This document shows, in pieces, positions 14,839-20,657 of a stretch of DNA of 20,657 nt. Where the stretch lies: assembly GCA_028289745.1 (NCBI GenBank), contig JANQOD010000179.1:1-20657 (forward strand), written 5' to 3'. A model generated the notes under the pieces. It was not told the DNA's origin. It saw only the letters and a list, made by a program, of their open reading frames with translations, and did not search any database. The stretch is from Allomuricauda sp. (lineage in GTDB: Bacteria; Bacteroidota; Bacteroidia; Flavobacteriales; Flavobacteriaceae). Each line of letters opens with the position of its first letter. The first letter of the stretch is position 1. A program made the translations under genes and the position numbers.

Positions 14839-15434
14839 TACCTCAATTTTGATTTGGCAAATTGATATTCTGGTAGTGAATTGGCGTTGTACAGTATTTC
14901 ATCACGCTCGGGAAATATCAGTTCGGTATCTGAGTTGATCAGATATTTTCTCGGACAGCTACTTTCAGCCGTCTTCAAATATTCTTTCGCATTTTGCAGA
15001 CCGGTGGGTTCCCAAATCGCCACCAAGGGTTCTGGCAGACTACTGGCATGGGTGGCATAGGCGGTTGCCCTTTTGTTCGTATTTCGTTTCAGAACAAGGT
15101 TCTTGAGCGCCACCTTGTTCAATAAGGGCAAATCACAGGCCAATACCAACCAGGCCACTTTGGGGTATGTGGCATGTGCGGTCAGCATACCATTGAAAGG
15201 CCCGCGATAACGGTCATTGTCAACAATGAGGTTGAAATTATTGGGGATATTATTTTTTTGGTCAAGCCGAATGCTTAGATAGCAGGGTAATCCCAGGTTT
15301 TCCAATAACCCATAGAGATATTCCCTTTGGGGAATACCGTGATAATCCAATAAGCCTTTGTCTTCGCCCATTCGGGTGCTTTTGCCTCCCGAGAGAATCA
15401 GTCCGTACAGTGGTGGTTTGCTATTCTTTGACAT
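14838..15434 (-). CDS. mobA: MobA-type molybdenum cofactor guanylyltransferase
   Basis: This is a 198-residue NTP-transferase with the MobA-type loop LILSGGKSTRMGEDKGLLDYHG (Gly-Gly form), GPFNGML, the metal motif LACDLPLL, and the C-terminal YNANSLPEY, which matches the family's N-x-N-T-P-E-D. MobA joins GMP to molybdopterin-Mo to make the MGD form used by DMSO-reductase-type enzymes. The window's enzyme is of the hydroxylase type, so this gene suggests that other Mo enzymes exist in the genome, or that it has a different nucleotide preference. It starts 23 bp after the S41 peptidase stop and shares one base with moeB. Confidence 0.9.
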   Translation of the reverse strand: MSKNSKPPLYGLILSGGKSTRMGEDKGLLDYHGIPQREYLYGLLENLGLPCYLSIRLDQKNNIPNNFNLIVDNDRYRGPFNGMLTAHATYPKVAWLVLACDLPLLNKVALKNLVLKRNTNKRATAYATHASSLPEPLVAIWEPTGLQNAKEYLKTAESSCPRKYLINSDTELIFPERDEILYNANSLPEYQFAKSKLR

Positions 15435-15457
15435 ATACTTCTTGCTTGGTCGGCCTG

Positions 15458-17101
15458 TTATTCTTTGTCTACCTTTTTTAACATGTTTCGCGCATTGTCA
15501 CCAACAGGACCTTGGGGATCAAGATCAATGGCCTTCTGGTAATATTCCTTGGCCTTGGTGGTATCACCAGCCTTCCAGTAAGCCTCGGCCAAGGAGTCCC
15601 AAGTATTGGCCGATTCGGGAAACAATTCGGTATTCGCTTGAAATACAAAGATGGCCTCCTGTATCTGTTTTGAGTTCAATAAGTTGTACCCTGCCTTGTT
15701 GAATTCATCTTCGAATTTCACAAATCTGTACTGTGGGTCCTTCACAAGACGCATTGCCTCTGTTCTCAACAGATCCAGTTTGTTCTCCATGAACAGGCCC
15801 CTCAGATAGGCCATGGGATCTATGATGAAATCAGCACTGTTGAATTCTATTGCTTTCTCAAGTACCGGGTCACGATTTGAGCGATAATCGTCAAACCCCA
15901 TCTCTACCGCCAAATGCGGGGCGGTATAGGGGCCATTCTCCCATTGGGGCTTGTCTTGCCACCAGGCGAATGACAAATACACCGGCAGTTTGCTTTTGGG
16001 CAGGTCTACGCGTCTGTTGTCACCGTAAAAATTGATGTTTTCGGCAGTGGGCTCCCCCACAAAAATGGCATTGGTGTAGTTGCTGAATTCATTGACCAGG
16101 TTCTGACAGGCCGAAAAGGTACGTCGGCCTATGATGACGAACAACTTACCTTTTTGGTTGATTTTTTGTTGCTCAATGGTACCCGTAATAATGGGCTTGT
16201 TTTTATAATTGTTGCCACCTCCGTTCAACCGCACATCGATAATCAGTTTTTCGACCTCATTGTTCTCGACAAAATCGAACACGCGTTTATAAAAAGTGGG
16301 GATATCTTCTGAAGGGTCATCTTGAATCTGGCTGTGCCTTACGTAAAGCGCTTTTTCTTGGGGAAGATATTCAGAATAGTATATCTTATCGAGGTCTTTG
16401 AGATACAGTGGGTTGCTTTGCAGATCACGCACGCTCACCCAATTCGTTCCGGGCTTCACCTCGCCATAGGCCATCGGAATATCACCTGCTTCCTTTGCGG
16501 TCACGGTTGCACTGAATTTTTTGCCATCCTTTTCAAGACTGAAATCGATTTCTTGCTGAAGGGTCTCCGTAATGCGCTGGGCATGCAATACTTCAGGTAT
16601 CACTAGATAGCGACCGCCATATGCCTTGAAGAATTGGTCGTTTTCTGCCGGCACTACTGGGTAAATGGCCTTCATGACCTCGGCCATGGGCTTGCCTTCA
16701 ACGGCCGTGATCTTGGCACCCACAAGCGACCCATAATCTTCGTGCGCCCCTGTGATATACGTACCCTCAGGGAACTCTCGCGTGTATATGGGCAATTGGT
16801 GATAGGGCACCGGACCATCCCTGAAACCAACGCTTGTATGTCCGTACTTGAACAGGGCGATAATTTTTGCAAAGCCCACCAATATCTCATGATCTTGCAT
16901 TCTGGGAATGGCATCATAAAACTTATCTACAGCGGCATCAAAGTCTTCGGCAGTAGTCTTTTTGAAGAGAAAAGGATAATCTTCATGAACGGTTTTCTGA
17001 AGAAAACGCAAGTCTGCCTTCCAATTTTCACTGGTAATGGTGTTTTGCGCATTCAGTGGCCAAAACAGTAAAGCTGTAAAGAAGAGCGCTATTTTATTCA
17101 T
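15458..17101 (-). CDS. exported S41-family peptidase with C-terminal TPR repeats
   Basis: This 547-residue protein has a signal peptide (MNKIALFFTALLFWPLNAQ), so it acts in the periplasm or on the surface. Residues about 20-100 are a helical cap. A PDZ-like strand YGSLVGAKITAVEGKPM lies near 123-139. The S41 (tail-specific/IRBP-like) catalytic core spans about 245-400, with IIDVRLNGGGNN and the probable nucleophile Ser330 in GRRTFSACQNL. The last 70 residues hold TPR-like helices (WDSLAEAYWKAGDTTKAKEYYQKAIDLDP). The usual lysine just after the serine in CtpA-type enzymes is not seen, as in IRBP/tricorn-like members. It sits between moaA (55 bp upstream) and mobA (23 bp downstream) on the same strand. 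A peptidase has no textbook Moco role. Confidence 0.88.
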   Translation of the reverse strand: MNKIALFFTALLFWPLNAQNTITSENWKADLRFLQKTVHEDYPFLFKKTTAEDFDAAVDKFYDAIPRMQDHEILVGFAKIIALFKYGHTSVGFRDGPVPYHQLPIYTREFPEGTYITGAHEDYGSLVGAKITAVEGKPMAEVMKAIYPVVPAENDQFFKAYGGRYLVIPEVLHAQRITETLQQEIDFSLEKDGKKFSATVTAKEAGDIPMAYGEVKPGTNWVSVRDLQSNPLYLKDLDKIYYSEYLPQEKALYVRHSQIQDDPSEDIPTFYKRVFDFVENNEVEKLIIDVRLNGGGNNYKNKPIITGTIEQQKINQKGKLFVIIGRRTFSACQNLVNEFSNYTNAIFVGEPTAENINFYGDNRRVDLPKSKLPVYLSFAWWQDKPQWENGPYTAPHLAVEMGFDDYRSNRDPVLEKAIEFNSADFIIDPMAYLRGLFMENKLDLLRTEAMRLVKDPQYRFVKFEDEFNKAGYNLLNSKQIQEAIFVFQANTELFPESANTWDSLAEAYWKAGDTTKAKEYYQKAIDLDPQGPVGDNARNMLKKVDKE

Positions 17102-17156
17102 GATTCGTTTTTTGATTTAACCCTTAGGCTTCTATATTGGGCACATTTGTTTTCAA

Positions 17157-18140
17157 TCATCCCCCGATCGAGGTCATTGAACTGTCAAATACCTTTTTAT
17201 TCTCTTTTTGTGCATCAAATCCTGTTTTGGCACGGCTTCCGACCGCCTCCAAAATTTTTGCTTTACTGTTTTCCTCCGCATTTTCACCCCTGATAATGTC
17301 TCTAAGGTTCACTTTGGGCTTTCCGTACAGGCAGGTAATGACATCGCCCGTGGCCGTAATGCGCAACCGGTTGCAACTGCCGCAAAAGGTACGGCTGAAC
17401 GAGGGTATCAGGCCAAAGGTGCTCGTGTGCCCCTCAATTTGATAGTTGATAGAGGTAGAGGTAGCAGGTGATTCAAGTTTCCTATACTTTGGATAGGCAT
17501 TGACAATATGCGCGAGAATGGCCTTATAGTCCCACTTGATTTTCTGAAAGGTCTTGCTTCCCCCATTAAAAGGCATTTCCTCTAAAAACCGAACCGAGAC
17601 CGGATAATGTTTCATCAAATCCAATATGGGCAAGATATCTTGTTCGTTCTGCCCATCCAATACGATAAAATTGATGCGCACGTTGAATCCTTCTGAAATT
17701 AAGCGAATCAGATTGTTATGCACGGTATCGTAGTGATTGCGCCTTGTTATGCGCTCAAAAGTTTCACGGTTAATGGCATCAAGACTTACGTTGATGTTTT
17801 TGATGCCCAGTAGTTTCAGCTGATCGATATGCCGTCCGATGAGCGTGGCGTTGGTCGTGACCGAGATATCTTTCAATTCTTTCAAGGTGGTCAGATGTCG
17901 CAACAACACCATCAGATCTTTTCGTACAAAAGGCTCTCCGCCTGTGATCCTTATCTTATCGATTCCTTGGTCCACCAATATTTCAGCAACCTGACACAGT
18001 TCATCAATGGTCAATAACTTATCATTTCTTGCAAAATCGATACCTTCTGAAGGCATACAGTAATTGCACCGCAAGTTACAGCGATCGGTTACGGCAAGCC
18101 GTAAGTAGTTAATGGTTCTGTTGTGATTGTCTATCAACAT
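17157..18140 (-). CDS. moaA: GTP 3',8-cyclase MoaA (radical SAM)
   Basis: This is the first enzyme of Moco synthesis, turning GTP into 3',8-cyclo-GTP. The radical SAM cluster motif CNLRCNYCMP is near the N-terminus (start of VTDRCNLRCNYCMP), with the SAM motif ITGGEPFVRKDL. The second 4Fe-4S site appears as CGSCNRLRIT followed by CLYG. The protein ends SMTSIGG; the C-terminal Gly-Gly of MoaA is needed for activity and is intact here. I choose ATG 18140 (327 residues); an upstream TTG at 18155 would overlap the preceding stop. MoaC, which converts the product to cPMP, is not in the window and must be elsewhere. Confidence 0.96.
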   Translation of the reverse strand: MLIDNHNRTINYLRLAVTDRCNLRCNYCMPSEGIDFARNDKLLTIDELCQVAEILVDQGIDKIRITGGEPFVRKDLMVLLRHLTTLKELKDISVTTNATLIGRHIDQLKLLGIKNINVSLDAINRETFERITRRNHYDTVHNNLIRLISEGFNVRINFIVLDGQNEQDILPILDLMKHYPVSVRFLEEMPFNGGSKTFQKIKWDYKAILAHIVNAYPKYRKLESPATSTSINYQIEGHTSTFGLIPSFSRTFCGSCNRLRITATGDVITCLYGKPKVNLRDIIRGENAEENSKAKILEAVGSRAKTGFDAQKENKKVFDSSMTSIGG

Positions 18141-18151
18141 TATTCTGTTTA

Positions 18152-18787
18152 TCAAAATCGATATTCGACCATTCCGTTTTCATCAAAGAACACCTCTGGA
18201 TAGTTATCCTTTAAGTTCTGGATCATAAACGCCAAGGGTACATCCTCAAAATGTCCGTAATCTTCCATATACTCCATAAAAGTAGCACCTTCTGAATTGA
18301 ATGCTTGAAAAACAGAGTCGTTTTCCCCATCAAATTCCAAAGGCATTACATTGCATTTTTCGCACAGCTCTTTGTTAAAGGCAGGTGTTGCCTTGATCCA
18401 TTTTCCGTTCAAGTGAACATCGACCATACCATGTGGGGTCAGTACATTCGACCCGAACCGTTCCATCAAACGATCTACCGCGATATGGTTGGTGACCTTT
18501 GCCAATCGTATTCTGGCGGGTATGCCAAGACCTCTGAGGCAAGCGGTCAACAAAATGGCCTTGTCAACACAATGCCCCTCGTCTTTTTGTGCGATGGTAC
18601 TGGCCACATATTTTTTTTCATCGAGGCTGATGTGGTAAGGATTGTACCGCCAACCGTCCCTGATTTTCAAATATATGCCCATCGCTTTTTCCACATCGGT
18701 CAGCGTATCTTTCTTGAATTCTTGAATCAGGTTTTGGATACGTGCTGATTCATGATCTAAATATGTGGTGCTCTGCAAATACTCCAT
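18152..18787 (-). CDS. transglutaminase-like (papain-fold) protein in the Moco run
   Basis: This 211-residue cytosolic protein belongs to the transglutaminase-like superfamily (COG1305 type). The catalytic cysteine is Cys73 in DEGHCVDKAILLTACLRGLGIPARI, and the histidine is His119 in HGMVDVHLNGKW. The third residue, usually Asp in 'W-x-x-x-D-P', is Thr134 here (WIKATPAFN), so activity may be altered. A CxxC follows (LCEKC), then PLEFDG. ATG 18787 is chosen because a strong GGAGG site stands 8 nt ahead of it; a GTG at 18802 is the alternative. The gene begins 4 nt after moaD and ends 11 nt before moaA. Its job is unknown: a protease, amidase or transacylase acting on MoaD, on an enzyme subunit, or on something unrelated. 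Confidence 0.85.
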   Translation of the reverse strand: MEYLQSTTYLDHESARIQNLIQEFKKDTLTDVEKAMGIYLKIRDGWRYNPYHISLDEKKYVASTIAQKDEGHCVDKAILLTACLRGLGIPARIRLAKVTNHIAVDRLMERFGSNVLTPHGMVDVHLNGKWIKATPAFNKELCEKCNVMPLEFDGENDSVFQAFNSEGATFMEYMEDYGHFEDVPLAFMIQNLKDNYPEVFFDENGMVEYRF

Positions 18788-18791
18788 AGTT

Positions 18792-19046
18792 TCATCCTCC
18801 ACTTACCGGTGGGATCAAAGCAATTTCATCGTATGAGTTGATTTCCTTTTTATCTTCGGCATACGAATTGTTGACAGCGATCGCCAACGACGACAAGTTG
18901 TTCAATCTTGGATAAAGGTTTCCCAAATATACGCGTAACTCACCCACTGTTTTGGGTAGTTTTTTGCCAGTGATACTTGCTGTCGGTATAGATAAGGTGG
19001 GGCTACCAATGATATCTTTGGTAACCCCAAATAGTAATACGGTCAT
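18792..19046 (-). CDS. moaD: MoaD/ThiS-family sulfur carrier (molybdopterin synthase small subunit)
   Basis: This is an 84-residue ubiquitin-like sulfur carrier. It opens with the beta strand MTVLLFGVTKDIIG, has the helix VGELRVYLGNLYPRL, the AIAVNNSYAEDKKEI strand and the DEIALIPPVSGG tail. The terminal Gly-Gly is adenylated by MoeB and becomes the thiocarboxylate that sulfurates precursor Z with MoaE. It starts two bases after the hydroxylase stop and ends at the Gly-Gly with no extension, so no C-terminal processing is needed. The partner MoaE is not encoded in this window. The bases coding its last two glycines also form the ribosome-binding site of the next gene. Confidence 0.93.
   Translation of the reverse strand: MTVLLFGVTKDIIGSPTLSIPTASITGKKLPKTVGELRVYLGNLYPRLNNLSSLAIAVNNSYAEDKKEINSYDEIALIPPVSGG
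18795..18800 (-). promoter_or_regulatory. Shine-Dalgarno site for the transglutaminase-like gene, inside the moaD Gly-Gly codons
   Basis: GGAGGA codes for the two terminal glycines of MoaD and stands 8 nt before ATG 18787. Strong Shine-Dalgarno sites are rare in Bacteroidota, so this supports the ATG start and coupled translation of moaD and the next gene. Confidence 0.6.
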
Positions 19047-19048
19047 AT

Positions 19049-20657
19049 TTATCCTATGATTTCCTGTTCTCGTGGTTTCAACAATTCAGGTGTCTTGATA
19101 AAAGGCTGTTTGTACAAGCGATTGCCCGTGGCCGCCTTGAAAGCGTTGGCGATGGCCCCCCCTGCTGGTGGAAGCGTCGGTTCGCCCAATCCCGTAGGTG
19201 AAAGGTCATTTTTGATGAAATGTACCTCGACCTCGGGAGCCTCTTGCATTCGAATCAATCGATACCGGTCAAAATTACTGGCCAAAGGCTTTCCGTTTTT
19301 AAAACCAAAATCACCGTACATGGCATGTCCGATACCATCGATGACACCGCCTTCGGCTTGGTTCTTGGCACCAAGGGGATTGATCACAATACCACAATCG
19401 ACCACGCAGGTCACCTTTTTCACCACAGGCTCACCGTTTTCGATGACCACCTCGGCCACCTCGGCCACATGGCTATTATGGCAATAGTAGTTTACAAAAC
19501 CTTGGTACACGCCTTTTGGTTGTCGGCCCCAGCCTGATTTTTCTACCGCGGTCTCCACCACCTTGATCATTCGTTCTGGCGAGTACTGAATACGCTCATC
19601 GGCTACCGCATCGACTTTCTTCAAAAGGTCTAGTCGAAGCTGCACCCGGTCGACTTCCATCATTTCGGCCAGTTCATCGAAAAAGCTCTGCTCGGCGTAG
19701 GCCAGAAAATTGGTATAAGGTGCGCGCCATGCCCCGGTCGTGATGGGGCTTTTGTGATTGGCGGCATCGACTTGATAGTTTTCTATGGCCCCTGCGGGGA
19801 AAAAATTCGGAATAAGGCCGTACATATTCGAATTGATGGCGGCTTCTTTTAGATGATAGGCCGTTACCTTACCATCTTTGACCCCGGCCTTGATACGATA
19901 TTTGATGGCCATGCGATAAATACCATCGTTCATATCATCTTCGCGCGAGTAGATAACTTTTACGGGCTTTCTGATCTTGTCGGATAGTTCGGCGGCTTCG
20001 AGTACAAAGTCACCGAAAAGCCTACGCCCAAAGCCCCCGCCCATACGGGTCATTTCTAAATGGATGTCTTTTGGATCGCGGTCGAGCATCGTAGAGACCA
20101 GTCCGGCTTTCCATTCAGGGGTCTGTATGGGGCCTACCAAGTGTACCTTCTCATCGGTTACATGGGCAAAAAAGTTCATGGGCTCCATACAATTGTGGGG
20201 AAGGAACGGTGATTCATAGGTGCGTTCCAATATTTGGTCAGCTGTTGCAAAGGCCTTTTTGACATCGCCATCAGACCGCATGGTCTCAAATTTGTCGCCG
20301 TCTAGCAGATCGGTCAATATTTTATCGTGATCGGCAGTGCTCTCTAAGTTATCGGCATCTTCCCAAACGGTTTTGAGTGCCTCTTTGGCTTTCATGGCTT
20401 GCCAGGTGGTTTCGGCAATGACCACCACCTTATCGCTCCCTGATAAAATGCTGCCCGTTCTTTCGTCTTTTTCCAATAGTGCACGAGCTTTTTCCCCTAT
20501 GGTCACAATATCAATGACCCCTGGCATTTGTCGGGCTTCCGTATCGTCATAAGAAGCCAGTTTTTGCCCAAAGGCCGGTGGCCTTGCCACTGCGGCATAG
20601 ACCATTCCATCTACCTTATAATCCAATCCGAAGAGCGGTTTTCCGGTGATGATCTTA
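19049..20657 (-). CDS. molybdopterin-binding large subunit of a xanthine-oxidase-family hydroxylase (IorB-like), 5' end outside window
   Basis: The reading frame stays open through the right edge: codons before 20626 read KIITGKPLFGLDYKVDG, which is normal internal sequence of the family, so the start lies beyond the window. About 535 C-terminal residues are visible. Motifs: GKPLFGLDYKVDGMVYAAV, MGGGFGRRLFGDFVLEAAEL (the Gly-rich cofactor loop in the GGFGRR form typical of isoquinoline 1-oxidoreductase beta subunits), GAWRAPYTNFLAYAEQSF, VDCGIVINPLGAKNQAEGG, and the C-terminal GLGEPTLPPAGGAIANAF with the catalytic Glu. Relatives are often periplasmic and pair with a small [2Fe-2S] subunit and sometimes a cytochrome; that partner would be upstream, unseen. 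The substrate is probably an aldehyde or N-heterocycle but cannot be read. It heads the Moco run (moaD starts 2 nt later). Confidence 0.92.
   Translation of the reverse strand, partial: KIITGKPLFGLDYKVDGMVYAAVARPPAFGQKLASYDDTEARQMPGVIDIVTIGEKARALLEKDERTGSILSGSDKVVVIAETTWQAMKAKEALKTVWEDADNLESTADHDKILTDLLDGDKFETMRSDGDVKKAFATADQILERTYESPFLPHNCMEPMNFFAHVTDEKVHLVGPIQTPEWKAGLVSTMLDRDPKDIHLEMTRMGGGFGRRLFGDFVLEAAELSDKIRKPVKVIYSREDDMNDGIYRMAIKYRIKAGVKDGKVTAYHLKEAAINSNMYGLIPNFFPAGAIENYQVDAANHKSPITTGAWRAPYTNFLAYAEQSFFDELAEMMEVDRVQLRLDLLKKVDAVADERIQYSPERMIKVVETAVEKSGWGRQPKGVYQGFVNYYCHNSHVAEVAEVVIENGEPVVKKVTCVVDCGIVINPLGAKNQAEGGVIDGIGHAMYGDFGFKNGKPLASNFDRYRLIRMQEAPEVEVHFIKNDLSPTGLGEPTLPPAGGAIANAFKAATGNRLYKQPFIKTPELLKPREQEIIG

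Noticed and set aside
17102..17156. separate promoter for the S41 peptidase gene
   Set aside because: No TTG/TAnnTTTG pair of the Bacteroidota type is seen in the 55-bp gap, so I treat the gene as part of the run.
19047..20657. Moco riboswitch upstream of the Moco genes
   Set aside because: The run has only 2-55 nt gaps and its true leader lies beyond the window, so there is no room for a riboswitch here.

Overview
The window reads as chromosomal DNA of a marine-type flavobacterium (Bacteroidota, Flavobacteriaceae). Support comes from moderate GC with A/T-rich intergenic gaps, few Shine-Dalgarno sites, and families common in this group: VPS10/BNR-repeat proteins, DUF2652, DUF3052, S41 peptidase plus TPR, and a lipoprotein trehalase. 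The genus cannot be fixed from sequence alone. I see no tRNA, rRNA, insertion sequence, prophage or CRISPR array.

Region 1 (1-6400) holds stress and maintenance genes. A possible 3' tail of a plus-strand gene ends at 54. On the minus strand are a large exported sortilin-like beta-propeller protein and an L-isoaspartyl methyltransferase that carries a secretion signal. Next is a divergent regulatory unit. An HxlR-family repressor and a DUF3052 gene run left. A DJ-1/PfpI amidotransferase-like gene and a COG2085 dinucleotide-binding oxidoreductase, translationally coupled, run right. About 40 bp of nested AAGTA/TACTT repeats lie between them.

Region 2 (6425-9850) holds trehalose use. A GH37 trehalase lipoprotein gene is followed 6 nt later by a DUF2652 gene (degenerate class III cyclase-like domain plus SRPBCC-like domain). 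A FadR-type GntR regulator is divergent from it. A perfect 14-bp palindrome with a GTATAC core lies five bases before the regulator's start codon and is probably its operator.

Region 3 (9850-10186) is mostly non-coding. It holds one doubtful 55-codon ORF and weak hairpins.

Region 4 (10187-20657) is a tight minus-strand run of eleven genes for molybdenum cofactor (Moco) synthesis and for a molybdo-hydroxylase. In transcription order: the large subunit of an isoquinoline-1-oxidoreductase/aldehyde-oxidase-like enzyme (cut by the window edge), moaD, a transglutaminase-like gene, moaA, an S41 peptidase, mobA, moeB with a rhodanese domain, a TSUP transporter, moeA, xdhC and a mocA-like cytidylyltransferase. 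Most junctions are overlapping start/stop codons or gaps of a few bases, so the set is probably one transcript. The logic is: MoaA makes the pterin precursor. MoeB-rhodanese charges MoaD with sulfur for molybdopterin synthase. MoeA inserts molybdenum. MocA/MobA add a nucleotide. XdhC carries the finished cofactor to the hydroxylase. moaC and moaE are not in the window. The three members with no textbook Moco role (transglutaminase-like protein, S41 peptidase, TSUP transporter) are the most interesting content here.
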